A DNA stretch of 64,000 nt from the NCBI GenBank assembly GCA_902763615.1, contig CACWSX010000010.1, positions 1 to 64,000 of the forward strand, read 5' to 3'. Under the pieces are notes generated by a model. The model was not told where the DNA came from, ran no database searches, and saw only the letters and a program-made list of their open reading frames with translations. Origin of the DNA: an uncultured Prevotellaceae bacterium. GTDB lineage: Bacteria > Bacteroidota > Bacteroidia > Bacteroidales > Bacteroidaceae. Positions 1 to 8,696 of this stretch are shown piece by piece (positions within the stretch are counted from its first letter, which is position 1; every line of letters begins with the position of its first letter). The position numbers and the translations under genes were made by a program.

Positions 1-33
1 ATTTGAAAACAATTGAACCGATGGAAGTGCACA

Positions 34-92
34 GGGGGTCAGGAACTATGTGTAATACAAAAACTTCAAAAGTGATCAGTAGAACCGACCCC
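34..92. repeat. possible REP-like inverted repeat remnant
   Basis: A GGGGTC arm near the left end is answered by GACCCC about 50 nt later. The right arm read on the minus strand, GGGGTCGGTTCT, differs at one base from the GGGGACGGTTCT arm of the much better inverted repeat inside rsmF at 44 kb. This suggests two members of a REP-type family, but the two arms here pair over only six bases, so it may be a decayed copy or chance. No gene lies in the first 104 bases. Confidence 0.3.
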
Positions 93-104
93 ATGATTCG
101 CTAA

Positions 105-908
105 TCATTTGTTGCATTCCGAAATGATGCCGAAGTGGCGCAGGGCATTCAGGATGCCGTCGTCATCGACGGTGGTGGTGACGTAGTCGGCCTCGTGTTT
201 CAGTGCATCGATGGCATTACCCATCGCAATGCCGATGCCTGCCTGGCGAATCATGGAAGTATCGTTGCCTCCGTCGCCAAAGGCTATGGTGTGGCTGGGG
301 TCGAGGCCATCGTGACGGGCTATAGCCAGGATGCCCTTTCCTTTGTCGGCTCCGTTGGCTGTGATGTCAGTAAACTCAGGATGCCAGCGACCAGAGATGC
401 TGTGAGGCAGGCGGGCCATCAGCTGCCGTTCGTAATCAGCAGGGAAGAAGGGCGTCAGTTGCAGGATGTCCTGCTTGAGTACCTGTTCCAGCGGCGAGGC
501 CTTCTCCAGATTCTTGACGGCCAGCGTCTGTTGGAAGATACGGTGGACGTCGCCTGTTGGGTCGAGTACGGCAACATCGCTCTGACCAACCACGATGAGG
601 CTATAGCCACGTGTCTTCGCATCGTCTACGACTGTCAGCACGTCGCTTTTGGTTATCGGTTGGCAGGCCACGATCTCCTTACCCACAAAACACAGTGCCC
701 CATTGGTTGTGATGTATCCGTCTATCAAGTGTTCGATGGCCCCCAGATTGGTAATGATAATAGGCGGGCGACCTGTAGCTATGTAGACGCGATGGCCGTT
801 GGCTTTGGCCTGTGTCAGTGCAAAGATGGTAGAGGGCGGTATCTCGTGCGTCTTGAAGCTGACCAACGTGCCGTCAATGTCGAAGAATAATGCATATTTT
901 GTACTCAT
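105..908 (-). CDS. HAD-superfamily hydrolase, Cof/YbiV type phosphatase
   Basis: Predicted Mg-dependent cytosolic phosphatase of the Cof branch (class IIB cap) that dephosphorylates small phosphorylated metabolites; the substrate cannot be told from sequence. Motif I FFDIDGTLV lies at the N-terminus, a K-containing motif III (ADKGKG) is near residue 190, and motif IV GDGGNDTSM follows. The 267-residue length fits the family. I chose the start at MSTKY rather than the longer open frame because a TATCTTTG promoter box lies about 30 nt upstream of it, inside the longer frame; an adjacent ATG three bases earlier is equally possible. It is divergent from the next gene and appears monocistronic within the window. 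Confidence 0.85.
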   Translation of the reverse strand: MSTKYALFFDIDGTLVSFKTHEIPPSTIFALTQAKANGHRVYIATGRPPIIITNLGAIEHLIDGYITTNGALCFVGKEIVACQPITKSDVLTVVDDAKTRGYSLIVVGQSDVAVLDPTGDVHRIFQQTLAVKNLEKASPLEQVLKQDILQLTPFFPADYERQLMARLPHSISGRWHPEFTDITANGADKGKGILAIARHDGLDPSHTIAFGDGGNDTSMIRQAGIGIAMGNAIDALKHEADYVTTTVDDDGILNALRHFGIISECNK

Positions 909-938
909 CATCGCGTCTCGTTCTTTAAATCTTTGCTG

Positions 939-946
939 CAAAGATA
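939..946 (-). promoter_or_regulatory. promoter -7 box for the HAD gene
   Basis: TATCTTTG on the minus strand, the Bacteroidetes sigma-ABfr -7 consensus, 30 nt before the chosen start codon. No clear -33 TTTG box is seen. Confidence 0.6.
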
Positions 947-1093
947 CAACATTATTCCGAATGGAGCGTCGATAATTGGAAAAAATCCTCCAAAATGCTT
1001 CTTTTTGCATAAAAAACAGCGTTATTTATAGATAAATACACAAATAGCGAATGATATGAAACAAATAATAAAGCCTTTTTTACATTTATTGTC

Positions 1094-1101
1094 TACCTTT
1101 G
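1094..1101 (+). promoter_or_regulatory. promoter -7 box for the LruC-like lipoprotein gene
   Basis: TACCTTTG followed by GCAGC, 41 nt upstream of the ATG; matches the Bacteroidetes -7 consensus TAnnTTTG. Confidence 0.6.
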
Positions 1102-1142
1102 CAGCGCAATTTCTGATCAACTATTATTAAAACTAAAAGTAA

Positions 1143-2837
1143 ATGAAAAAAAATCTTTTCGCAGGAATGGCCGCCCTGATGTTATGCGGCGTGTTTACCA
1201 GTTGCTCACACGACACAGATTTTGCTGGCAATGCAGTGGAGCAGAGTATCCAACAGAATTATGAGCAGGCTTTCAAAGCCCGTTTTGGCACTCCCGATCC
1301 CAACCAGGAATGGGGTTTCGGCGTCTTATCATCGCGTGCACGCACCCGTGCAAGCCAGTCAGCCCCGGCTCCCACTTATCTAGCTCCCACTTTTAATGCC
1401 CAATTGGCAGAAGCTGCAACAAAAACAGGCATTGCTTGGAACCAAGGGATTGATTATGGCAAGATAGAATTCATGGCGCCTTACCGTTCTTGGGATGGCT
1501 CGGGTTGGAATGATGCCTTTTACCTGATTGAGTCTAAACCGGTCGCCTCAACCTACTCTGAAGATTATTTGGCACAAATACGCAATATTCTTTTGGCAGA
1601 AATTCCAGAGGGTAAGAACAATTTATCCAAAGCTGTCGCTCCGGGCTATTCGATCACGACAACTGGTGGTCCTGTCACCTTGACTCCCATCTACCACAAC
1701 TCCAGCTCGGCCGACATGATCAGCTATTATTATTATAAGGTAGGCACGAATCCAAGTGTGGATGAGATCAAGGCTATGAAGAAATATACTATCGGCTACA
1801 TGGCTGATCCTGAGGTGTGCAAAGGAGAAACCGATGAACATCACTATTCGTTCCATCACTCTACCTTCAGTCTGGTTTATGTCGATGAACAAGGCAACGC
1901 CTCCTATGAGTTCCCGAAGGGATATGAGATACATTTCATTATCTCGAATGTAGATCTGGCACATAATTTTGATTTCAACATTTTTGATAGGTTAGACCAG
2001 AACAATGTCCTAACAAAGACGATTCATAATTATCCCGAATACTATGCCGACGGAAGATTGAATAAGGCTATCCACAGCTCAGGGATTAACCAGTGGAAAC
2101 TGGGAGAAGGGCAGGAAGAGACGCCTCATGCCGCTATCTTCCGCATCGGCGAGAAGAGCTATGTCGGTTTTGAGGACTGGATAGACCTCGACTTCAATGA
2201 TGTCATCTTTGAGGTAACTGGCACTGATGGCGGAACCGACATTGATGATGAGGATAAAGACGATTGGGAGGAGATCCGTGTGATTGCTGAGGACTTGTCG
2301 GTCGGTGAGGAAACTGACTTCGACTTCAACGACGTGGTCTTTGACGTGCGCCGCTATACAAAGGCCACTAAACTGCATACGCTCAATCAGGTGGAGGTCA
2401 TCCTGAGAGCTGCCGGCGGTACGCTGCCGCTGTATGTTGACAACAAGGAAGTGCATCTCTTGTTCCAGGCTGATGTAGACGAGATGGTTAACACGAATGC
2501 CAAGAGCAAGGGACTGAAAGGCTGCGACAGAGGTCCCGTTACATTTACCTTGGAGAATCCTCAGGGCTCTACCATTGGTGAGATTGCCAAAAACATCGAG
2601 GTTTATGTCATTAAAGATGGCGTGAAGTGCGTGCTGTCGGCACCTAAGGGCCAGATTGCAAGTAAGATCGGTGTGAAATGCGATTATGTGTGGTGCGCAG
2701 AGCGTCAGGATCTCGACAACCTTTACAGCCTTGATGGCCAGAGCCTGTTCAAGCAGTGGGTGCAGTACATCCTGCCTGATGATGGCTGGTATGAATATGC
2801 CAAGCAGAGTATCCTGAATTACAAGCCAGCATTCTAA
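1143..2837 (+). CDS. LruC/DUF4842-type cell-surface lipoprotein
   Basis: The N-terminus MKKNLFAGMAALMLCGVF followed by TSCS is a lipoprotein signal with the lipobox Cys near residue 21, so the protein should be lipidated and exported, possibly to the surface. Just after it comes FKARFGTPDPNQEWGF, a segment common at the front of secreted Prevotella proteins. The C-terminal half holds two copies of an Asp-rich D-x-D-F-N-D-V motif (DLDFNDVIFEV and FDFNDVVFDV), typical of LruC-domain proteins and probably calcium-binding. The rest is beta-rich with no catalytic motif that I recognise. Its biological role is unknown; adhesion or matrix functions are guesses. It has its own promoter and terminator. 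Confidence 0.7.
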   Translation: MKKNLFAGMAALMLCGVFTSCSHDTDFAGNAVEQSIQQNYEQAFKARFGTPDPNQEWGFGVLSSRARTRASQSAPAPTYLAPTFNAQLAEAATKTGIAWNQGIDYGKIEFMAPYRSWDGSGWNDAFYLIESKPVASTYSEDYLAQIRNILLAEIPEGKNNLSKAVAPGYSITTTGGPVTLTPIYHNSSSADMISYYYYKVGTNPSVDEIKAMKKYTIGYMADPEVCKGETDEHHYSFHHSTFSLVYVDEQGNASYEFPKGYEIHFIISNVDLAHNFDFNIFDRLDQNNVLTKTIHNYPEYYADGRLNKAIHSSGINQWKLGEGQEETPHAAIFRIGEKSYVGFEDWIDLDFNDVIFEVTGTDGGTDIDDEDKDDWEEIRVIAEDLSVGEETDFDFNDVVFDVRRYTKATKLHTLNQVEVILRAAGGTLPLYVDNKEVHLLFQADVDEMVNTNAKSKGLKGCDRGPVTFTLENPQGSTIGEIAKNIEVYVIKDGVKCVLSAPKGQIASKIGVKCDYVWCAERQDLDNLYSLDGQSLFKQWVQYILPDDGWYEYAKQSILNYKPAF

Positions 2838-2871
2838 CAAAGGGCTCATTTCAGACTCAGGAGAGAATAGA

Positions 2872-2902
2872 AAACGGAAGTCAGTCGGCTTCCGTTTATT
2901 TT
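2872..2902 (+). terminator. intrinsic terminator after the LruC-like gene
   Basis: Nine-base stem AAACGGAAG/CTTCCGTTT with an 8-nt loop, followed by ATTTTT. It sits between two convergent genes. Confidence 0.7.
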
Positions 2903-2976
2903 TGTCGTGAATGGCAAAAAGGTCTTTGTGCTAAAATGATAATGCGCTTTGGCGTCGCCTACGTGTCGCAAATGAC

Positions 2977-3768
2977 TTAATAGGAGGCGGAGCAGGGGAT
3001 GCCTGCTGCGATGACGCGGTCGCGGATCTGGTCGAGCTGTTCGTGGGTGGCTTTGAGCAGACCTTGGGTGGGCGTTTCGCGGTCGATGGTATAGATCATC
3101 ACTTGTTGGGGCTTGATTTCTTTCACAGCCTCCAGCCACGGATTTACAAATGCATCACTGGTATTATCTACCGACTCCTTCTCTCCTTCTCTCCTTACTC
3201 CTTCTCCTCTCATAAACATGGTCTGTATGATGACATGCCCCTTGAAGGCCTTCAGGCGTTCGATGACCTGATGGACATCGTAGGGAATGACGGGCTGGTC
3301 GACCTTATTAATATATAAGGGGTCGATGGTATCGAGTTTCTGGATATTGTTGTCTACCAGCATCAGCGCGTCGTGAACGGCCTGACGGTGAATCATCGTG
3401 GCATTGCTCAACACCGACACTTTGGCTTTCGGACAATAACGGTCGCGCAGGCGGATGGTGTCGCCGATGATCTCTGCGAAGTGCGGATGACAGGTGGGCT
3501 CGCCATTGCCAGCAAAGGTCAGTACATCGGGCAGTTGTCCTTCGGCTGCCATTGCCTGTAGCTTGGCCTCCAGGCATTCTGCCACATGTTCGCGCGTGGG
3601 GCGGGGGAGCGACGGACGATAGTCTTCGTTGAGGCCGCACTCGCAATAAATGCAGTTGAACGTGCAGATCTTCCCATCGGCAGGCATGAGGTTGATGCCG
3701 AGGGAAATGCCCAGTCGGCGGCTGTGAACGGGGCCGAAAATGGGCGAGGGATAGATAATTGTACTCAT
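2977..3768 (-). CDS. radical SAM protein
   Basis: Cytosolic radical SAM enzyme with the [4Fe-4S] cluster motif CTFNCIYCEC (CxxxCxxC) near residue 35 and a SAM-binding glycine region (FAGNGEPT). It is about 263 residues, the size of the stand-alone radical SAM family that starts with a YPSPxFGPVxSRRLG segment. I cannot assign the substrate. The start at MSTIIY is favoured because a TAACTTTG promoter lies 9 nt before it; a longer open frame upstream overlaps ftsX. Near residues 185-198 the sequence runs through a purine-rich stutter (RGEGVRREGEKES) whose DNA is nearly the same as the spacer after ftsX, so a short repeat seems to have been inserted in frame. Confidence 0.75.
   Translation of the reverse strand: MSTIIYPSPIFGPVHSRRLGISLGINLMPADGKICTFNCIYCECGLNEDYRPSLPRPTREHVAECLEAKLQAMAAEGQLPDVLTFAGNGEPTCHPHFAEIIGDTIRLRDRYCPKAKVSVLSNATMIHRQAVHDALMLVDNNIQKLDTIDPLYINKVDQPVIPYDVHQVIERLKAFKGHVIIQTMFMRGEGVRREGEKESVDNTSDAFVNPWLEAVKEIKPQQVMIYTIDRETPTQGLLKATHEQLDQIRDRVIAAGIPCSASY
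3173..3213. repeat. purine-rich stutter repeat inside a coding sequence
   Basis: On the minus strand this reads as imperfect 7-8 nt units (GGAGAGAA, GGAGTAA). It shares a 21-nt string and an overlapping 17-nt string with the spacer at 4743-4777. It is translated in frame in the radical SAM gene. Confidence 0.6.
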
Positions 3769-3776
3769 AACGGCTG

Positions 3777-3784
3777 CAAAGTTA
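3777..3784 (-). promoter_or_regulatory. promoter -7 box for the radical SAM gene
   Basis: TAACTTTG on the minus strand, followed by GCAGC, placing the transcript start almost at the ATG, so the mRNA would be nearly leaderless. Confidence 0.6.
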
Positions 3785-3802
3785 CTAAAAAAAACGAAAA
3801 TA

Positions 3803-3834
3803 TTTGGATTTCGTTTTAAATTGTTGTATCTTTG
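3803..3834 (+). promoter_or_regulatory. promoter for the ftsX operon
   Basis: TTTG, 20-nt spacer, TATCTTTG: a full match to the Bacteroidetes housekeeping promoter, 31 nt upstream of the ftsX ATG and divergent from the radical SAM promoter. Confidence 0.7.
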
Positions 3835-3865
3835 CAGCTCGATTACGTACGTATTTGAAAAGTAA

Positions 3866-4744
3866 ATGAAAAAACGCAAGAAGAAGACTGGCAACCGGCG
3901 CGGTGTGCAGTGGGTCACCTTGTGTATCAGTACAGCGATGGTGCTGGTGCTGTTGGGTGTCATTGTGTTCTCCGTGCAGACGTCGCGTAACTTGTCGGCA
4001 TGGGTGAAGGAGAACCTGACGGTGACTGTGATGCTGGGTGACGATGTGAGCGTGAACGAGGCCAAGCGCCTTTGTCGCGATCTCTACCACCGTCCCTACG
4101 CCCGTAACATCGATTATGTCAGTAAGGAGCAGGCTCTGAAGGAGCAGACAGAGGCCATGGGCTCTGACCCCTCGGAGTTTCTGGGCGCCAATCCCTTTGT
4201 GGCCACGTTGGAACTGCAACTGAAGTCGGACTATGCCAACAGCGACTCGCTGAAGTGGATAGTCTACGAGCTGCAGAAGAACCCGAAGGTTACCGATGTG
4301 GCTTTTCAGGAGGATCTGATGGACAATGTGAACAAGAATCTGGCCCGAATGAATATTGTGCTGCTGTGTCTGGCGGTCTTGCTGACGTTCGTCTCGTTCT
4401 CGCTGATCAACAACACAGTTCGCCTGAGCGTCTATGCCCGGCGTTTCCTTATTCACACGATGAAACTCGTGGGTGCCCCGTGGGGCTTTATCCGCCGACC
4501 GTTTGTCAGGCAGGCCGTCGTAGTAGGTATCATTGCGGCCGTGTTGGCTATCGCTGTGCTGGGAGGGTGCGTCTATGCGCTCTACACCTTCGAGCCGAAC
4601 ATTCTGAATATCATTACATGGCGGGAACTGGCGATTACGGCTGCGGCCGTGTTGCTCTTCGGCCTGATTATCACGCTCCTCTGTACGTGGATCTCCGTGA
4701 ACAGATTCCTGAAAATGACGGCAGGAGATTTGTATAGGATTTGA
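3866..4744 (+). CDS. ftsX: cell-division ABC transporter permease FtsX
   Basis: Inner-membrane partner of the ATPase FtsE; the complex couples divisome constriction to peptidoglycan hydrolases. The protein has a basic N-terminal tail, TM1 at about 17-40, an extracellular domain to about residue 160, then three more TM segments, the FtsX topology. The MKLVGAPWGFIRRPF stretch between TM2 and TM3 is the family signature. 292 residues is normal. No ftsE lies next to it, as is usual in Bacteroidetes. First gene of a tightly packed run with DUF3098, uppP, truB, queA and folK. Confidence 0.9.
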   Translation: MKKRKKKTGNRRGVQWVTLCISTAMVLVLLGVIVFSVQTSRNLSAWVKENLTVTVMLGDDVSVNEAKRLCRDLYHRPYARNIDYVSKEQALKEQTEAMGSDPSEFLGANPFVATLELQLKSDYANSDSLKWIVYELQKNPKVTDVAFQEDLMDNVNKNLARMNIVLLCLAVLLTFVSFSLINNTVRLSVYARRFLIHTMKLVGAPWGFIRRPFVRQAVVVGIIAAVLAIAVLGGCVYALYTFEPNILNIITWRELAITAAAVLLFGLIITLLCTWISVNRFLKMTAGDLYRI

Positions 4745-4777
4745 GGAGAGAAGGAGAGAAGGAGTAAGGAGAAAAAA
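4743..4777. repeat. purine-rich stutter repeat in the spacer after ftsX
   Basis: Imperfect units of GGAGAGAA/GGAGTAA directly after the ftsX stop. Nearly the same sequence lies in opposite orientation 1.5 kb upstream inside the radical SAM gene. Similar stutters occur elsewhere in the window (see findings). Confidence 0.55.
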
Positions 4778-4790
4778 GTAATAAATAGAA

Positions 4791-5057
4791 ATGAATAAAA
4801 GAGATTTTGCATTTGACAAAGTGAACTTCATCCTGCTGGCAGTGGGGATGGCGATTGTGGTGATTGGCTTTCTGCTGATGACCGGTCCCGGATCGAGTGA
4901 TACAGTTTATGAACCCGATATCTTCAGTGCCCGTCGTATCAAAGTGGCACCCGTGGTGTGCCTTTTCGGCTTTGTGTCGATGATTTACGCCGTGATGCGT
5001 AAGCCGAAGAATTCAGGAGACAAGAGTCAGGAGACAGTAGAAAATAGTAAGATATAA
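4791..5057 (+). CDS. DUF3098 small membrane protein
   Basis: 88 residues with two TM helices (about 13-33 and 52-70) around the motif GPGSSDTVYEPDIFSARRIKVAP, which I recognise as the DUF3098 signature of Bacteroidetes. Function unknown. The conserved place between ftsX and uppP suggests an envelope or division-linked role. The C-terminal tail (NSGDKSQETVENSKI) is encoded by another stuttered repeat and is probably unimportant. Its stop codon overlaps the uppP start by one base (TAATG). Confidence 0.8.
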   Translation: MNKRDFAFDKVNFILLAVGMAIVVIGFLLMTGPGSSDTVYEPDIFSARRIKVAPVVCLFGFVSMIYAVMRKPKNSGDKSQETVENSKI

Positions 5058-5914
5058 TGGATTGGATTGAAACCGTTATCATCGCCATCGTTGAAGGATT
5101 GACGGAGTTCCTTCCTGTATCTTCGACGGGGCACATGATTATCACACAAAATCTTCTGGGTGTTCCGCAAGGCGATCCCTTTGTCCATGCCTTCACGTTT
5201 ATCATTCAGTTTGGTGCTATTCTCTCGGTGGTGTGCCTTTATTGGAAGCGTTTCTTTACCTTCGATAATACCCCAGCACCCGAGGGCAGTTCGCTGTTTC
5301 AGAAGCTGCGCCATAGGTTCTATTTCTATTGGCTGCTGATTGTCGGTGTCATTCCGGCAGTAGTTATTGGCTTGCTGGCAAAGAAATCAGGCTTGCTCGA
5401 TTGGCTGCTTGACAGTGTCGAGGTGGTGGCTATCATGCTGGTGGTGGGAGGTATCTTTATGCTCTATTGCGACAAGTTGTTCAATAAGGGCACGGATGCT
5501 AATAAGCTGACGGAGAAGCGTGCTTTCAACATCGGTCTTTTCCAGTGTATCTCGGTCATCCCCGGTGTGTCGCGCTCTATGGCAACGATTGTAGGTGGTA
5601 TGGCTCAGGGACTCACGCGCAAGCGCGCAGCGGAGTTTTCGTTCTTTCTGGCCGTTCCGACGATGGCTGGTGCCACGCTGCTCGATTTGCTCGACTTGTT
5701 GAAGGAAGATGCGGCTTGGGCCACCTCTCATAATATTACGATGCTTATTTTGGGTTGTGTCGTCGCCTTTATTGTGGCTCTGCTGGCCATGAAGTGGTTT
5801 GTGGCATTTCTCTCGAAATACGGCTTCAAGGCCTTTGGAATCTATCGTATCATCGTTGGTGGCATTATTATCGCGTTGCTGCTGACCGGTCACTCACTTG
5901 CAATGGTCGATTAA
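5057..5914 (+). CDS. uppP: undecaprenyl-diphosphatase
   Basis: Integral inner-membrane BacA/UppP enzyme that removes a phosphate from undecaprenyl diphosphate and so recycles the lipid carrier for peptidoglycan and surface glycans. Both family motifs are present: EGLTEFLPVSSTGH near residue 14 (the E-E and PVSS-H active site) and PGVSRSMATIVGG near residue 171. The C-terminus is a run of hydrophobic helices. 285 residues is within the normal range. It lies between DUF3098 and truB with overlapping or abutting ends, so translational coupling is likely. Confidence 0.95.
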   Translation: MDWIETVIIAIVEGLTEFLPVSSTGHMIITQNLLGVPQGDPFVHAFTFIIQFGAILSVVCLYWKRFFTFDNTPAPEGSSLFQKLRHRFYFYWLLIVGVIPAVVIGLLAKKSGLLDWLLDSVEVVAIMLVVGGIFMLYCDKLFNKGTDANKLTEKRAFNIGLFQCISVIPGVSRSMATIVGGMAQGLTRKRAAEFSFFLAVPTMAGATLLDLLDLLKEDAAWATSHNITMLILGCVVAFIVALLAMKWFVAFLSKYGFKAFGIYRIIVGGIIIALLLTGHSLAMVD

Positions 5915-6613
5915 ATGAATTTCCAGGAAGGCGCCCTCATCTATATCAACAAACCCTATCGCATGTCGAGCTTTGGGGCGTTGGCGCATATCCGTTATCT
6001 CGTGTCGAAACGTCTGCACGTGAAACGGGTGAAGATGGGCCATGCCGGAACCCTCGACCCTTTGGCAACGGGGGTGCTGATACTTTGCACGGGAAAGGAG
6101 ACAAAGAACATCGAACAGTTGCAGTGTCATACCAAGGAGTATACAGCCACGTTGCAGTTGGGTGCTACGACGCCTAGTTACGATCGCGAGCATACCGTAG
6201 ACTATACTTATCCGACGCGTCATATTACGCGCGAACTAATCGAGGCAACTCTCCCGCAATTCGTGGGCGATATTATGCAACGTCCGCCGCTTTACTCCGC
6301 TTGTATGGTGGCTGGCGATAGGGCATACGAGTTGGCACGCATGGGTAGGGATGTGGAACTGGCACCGAAACCAATCCATATCGACGAGATAGAACTGACT
6401 GATTTCAACCCCGATAAGATGCAGATGTCTATCCGCGTTGTCTGTGGCAAGGGGACTTACATCCGCTCGTTAGCCCGGGATATCGGTGCTGCCTTAGGTA
6501 GCGGCGCCTTTCTGACGGCGCTGTGCAGAACCCGTGTGGGAGATGTACGTATCGAGGATTGCCTGACGTTTGACGATTTCCCTGCCTGGCTGGAAAAAGT
6601 AATGAAACAATAA
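5915..6613 (+). CDS. truB: tRNA pseudouridine(55) synthase
   Basis: Makes pseudouridine 55 in the T-loop of tRNAs. The catalytic Asp is D48 in [14 protein letters not shown], and [13 protein letters not shown] is the second conserved motif. At 232 residues it lacks the C-terminal PUA domain of the longer TruB type, as is common in Bacteroidetes. Its ATG follows the uppP stop directly with no spacer. Confidence 0.95.
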   Translation: MNFQEGALIYINKPYRMSSFGALAHIRYLVSKRLHVKRVKMGHAGTLDPLATGVLILCTGKETKNIEQLQCHTKEYTATLQLGATTPSYDREHTVDYTYPTRHITRELIEATLPQFVGDIMQRPPLYSACMVAGDRAYELARMGRDVELAPKPIHIDEIELTDFNPDKMQMSIRVVCGKGTYIRSLARDIGAALGSGAFLTALCRTRVGDVRIEDCLTFDDFPAWLEKVMKQ

Positions 6614-6617
6614 ATAT

Positions 6618-7736
6618 ATGAAGTTATCGCAATTTAAATTCAAATTACCAGAGGAGCTTGTCGCTCTTGAGCCAAGTTATCATCGTGACGAGTGTCGCTT
6701 GATGGTGATTCATCGTAAGAGCGAGCGTATTGAAACCACTAAGAAAGATGAGAATGGTGAGGATATGCTCGACGAGGAGGGCAAGCCCGTCTTCCTTGAT
6801 TTCCGCAATGTGCTCGACTATTTCGATGAGGAAGATACGTTTATCTTCAATGATACGCAGGTGTTCCCCGCCCGTCTTTATGGCACCAAGGAGAAGACCG
6901 ATGCCAAAATCGAGGTATTCCTGCTGCGTGAACTCAACGAGGAACTGCGTCTGTGGGACGTGCTTGTGGAGCCTGCCCGGAAGATTCGTATCGGCAACAA
7001 ACTCTTCTTCGAGGAGGACGGTCCGATGGTGGCCGAAGTTATCGACAATACAACGAGTCGCGGACGTACCCTGCGATTCCTCTATGACTGTCCGCACGAC
7101 GAGTTCAAGAGAGAACTGTTTGCTCTCGGTGCTGCTCCGCTGCCTCGTTATATCGTCGACAAGCGTGAAGCAACACCGGAGGATATGGAGAACTTCCAGA
7201 CGATCTATGCTCGTAACGAGGGCGCTGTCACAGCACCGTCGACAGGCTTGCACTTCAGTCGTGAGCTTTTGAAACGCATGGAGATCAAGGGTATCAATTT
7301 TGCATATATCACCTTGCATTGCGGTTTGGGCAATTTCGACTCCATAGAGGTGGAAGACCTGACGAAGCATAAGATGAACTCTGAGCAGGTGATCATCACC
7401 AAGGAGGCTTGCGACATCGTGAATAGCACTAAGCTGGCTGGCCATCGTGTCTGTTCGGTAGGTGTGAGCACCGCTCGCGCTACGGAGACATCTGTGGGTA
7501 CTGACGGATTGCTGAAGGAGTTTGACGGATGGACCAACAAGTTTATCTTCCCGCCTTACGACTTCGGATTGTCAAATGCCCTCATCGGTAATTTCTACCA
7601 TCCTGAGTCGACGATGATGATGACGGAGTGCTCCTTCGGCGGCTACGACCTTGTGTATGAGGCATATAAGAAGGCCGTGAGCTTGGGGTATAAGTTCGGC
7701 TGCTTCGGCGACGCGATGCTGATTCTTGACGATTAG
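6618..7736 (+). CDS. queA: tRNA preQ1(34) S-adenosylmethionine ribosyltransferase-isomerase
   Basis: Transfers the ribosyl moiety of SAM to preQ1 at the wobble position, the epoxyqueuosine step of queuosine synthesis. Recognised by [15 protein letters not shown] near residue 75, the AAPLPRYI segment, and the C-terminal [19 protein letters not shown] region. At 372 residues it is slightly longer than the usual 340-350, with an acidic insert ([16 protein letters not shown]) near residue 40. It is four bases downstream of truB; both act on tRNA. Confidence 0.95.
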   Translation: MKLSQFKFKLPEELVALEPSYHRDECRLMVIHRKSERIETTKKDENGEDMLDEEGKPVFLDFRNVLDYFDEEDTFIFNDTQVFPARLYGTKEKTDAKIEVFLLRELNEELRLWDVLVEPARKIRIGNKLFFEEDGPMVAEVIDNTTSRGRTLRFLYDCPHDEFKRELFALGAAPLPRYIVDKREATPEDMENFQTIYARNEGAVTAPSTGLHFSRELLKRMEIKGINFAYITLHCGLGNFDSIEVEDLTKHKMNSEQVIITKEACDIVNSTKLAGHRVCSVGVSTARATETSVGTDGLLKEFDGWTNKFIFPPYDFGLSNALIGNFYHPESTMMMTECSFGGYDLVYEAYKKAVSLGYKFGCFGDAMLILDD

Positions 7737-7757
7737 ACTATAGACAATAGATTATAG

Positions 7758-8183
7758 ATGGATGTTGGAAGGAGGCATAGAGTATATTTGGGACTCGGGA
7801 GCAATCTCGGCAACAGGGAGGAGAATATCAGAAAAGCGATATTGCTCATCGGCGAGAGGGTGGGGACGGTGCTTCGGCAGTCTTCCCTCATTGAGACGGA
7901 ACCTTGGGGGTTTGAATCAGAGAATAGTTTCCTTAATGGGGTCATCCTTGTGGAAACCACTTTCACGCCCCGCCAAACCCTCAAAGCCACTCAGAAAATC
8001 GAGCGTGAATTGGGTCGCAAAAGGAAATCTGACTCTTTAAAAAAATACGCCGATCGTCCAATCGATATCGACATTCTTCTTTATGACGACTTGACCATCG
8101 ACGAGCCCGACCTTATAATTCCTCATCCGCTGATGGAACAGCGTGACTTCGTAATGATTCCGCTTCGTGAGATACAGAAATAA
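7758..8183 (+). CDS. folK: 2-amino-4-hydroxy-6-hydroxymethyldihydropteridine pyrophosphokinase
   Basis: Pyrophosphorylates hydroxymethyldihydropterin in folate synthesis. The motifs are YLGLGSNLGNREENI at the N-terminus and RPIDIDILLYDD near residue 96, which holds the two Mg-binding Asp residues, followed by PHPLMEQRDFVMIPL. 141 residues is a normal minimal FolK. The 21-nt spacer after queA (ACTATAGACAATAGATTAT) is another stuttered sequence. Last gene of the run, followed by a strong hairpin. Confidence 0.93.
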   Translation: MDVGRRHRVYLGLGSNLGNREENIRKAILLIGERVGTVLRQSSLIETEPWGFESENSFLNGVILVETTFTPRQTLKATQKIERELGRKRKSDSLKKYADRPIDIDILLYDDLTIDEPDLIIPHPLMEQRDFVMIPLREIQK

Positions 8184-8186
8184 AAA

Positions 8187-8215
8187 AATCCCCGCCAAAC
8201 GGCGGGGATTGTTGT
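8187..8215. terminator. bidirectional terminator between folK and rpsO
   Basis: Perfect ten-base stem AATCCCCGCC/GGCGGGGATT with an AAAC loop, flanked by A-runs on the left and a T-rich stretch on the right, so it can serve both convergent genes. Confidence 0.85.
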
Positions 8216-8234
8216 TTCTTTAGAGAAGCCCTTC

Positions 8235-8504
8235 TTACTTTCTCAGACCCAGGGCCTTGATGATAGCACGATAACGGTTGATATCGTTATTGTAGAGGTA
8301 CTTCAGCAACTTACGGCGCTTACCTACCATCATGGTCAGTGAGCGGGCTGTGTTGTGATCCTTGTGATTTTTCTTCAGGTGCTCGGTCAGGTGAGAGATA
8401 CGATAACTGAACAGGGCAATCTGAGCCTCTGCAGAACCGGTATCTGTGGTACCTTTACCATACTTACCGAAGATTTCCTCTTTCTTAGCTTTGTCTAAAT
8501 ACAT
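8235..8504 (-). CDS. rpsO: 30S ribosomal protein S15
   Basis: Primary-binding protein of the small-subunit platform. 89 residues, with the conserved DTGSAEAQIALFSYRI segment, HLKKNHKDHNTARSL and the basic RRKLLKYL stretch. Single gene with its own perfect promoter, divergent from typA. Confidence 0.97.
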   Translation of the reverse strand: MYLDKAKKEEIFGKYGKGTTDTGSAEAQIALFSYRISHLTEHLKKNHKDHNTARSLTMMVGKRRKLLKYLYNNDINRYRAIIKALGLRK

Positions 8505-8615
8505 AATTTAAAGTGATTAAATGTTGTTTGCATAAACATCTTTCAGACGCCTTTTCGACCTAATCACCAGCCGATTTACGTCGTCAAATGCTTCGGTTTT
8601 TCCGAAATGCGGGTG

Positions 8616-8646
8616 CAAAGGTACAACTTTTTTTCGATACTGCAAA
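8616..8646 (-). promoter_or_regulatory. promoter of rpsO
   Basis: TTTG, exactly 19 nt, TACCTTTG on the minus strand: the textbook Bacteroidetes arrangement. It leaves about a 100-nt leader before the rpsO ATG, room for the autoregulatory structure S15 mRNAs often carry, though I did not identify one. Confidence 0.75.
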
Positions 8647-8665
8647 TTTTTTCGAAAAATATTCG

Positions 8666-8673
8666 TACCTTTG
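8666..8673 (+). promoter_or_regulatory. promoter -7 box of typA
   Basis: TACCTTTG followed by GCACCC, 23 nt upstream of the typA ATG and back-to-back with the rpsO promoter. Confidence 0.65.
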
Positions 8674-8696
8674 CACCCGTTTTTTAATAAAATAGT

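Noticed and set aside
135-890. Long plus-strand frame opposite the HAD phosphatase gene
   Set aside because: The minus frame has all HAD motifs, a promoter and the right length; the plus frame shows no recognisable motif and is a shadow of it.
3173-4777. Purine-rich repeats as a CRISPR array
   Set aside because: Units are only 7-8 nt, imperfect and without unique spacers; no cas genes occur anywhere in the window.
3785-4831. Long minus-strand frame covering ftsX
   Set aside because: It is antisense to an unambiguous FtsX with clear topology; its His/Gln-rich translation looks like non-coding shadow.
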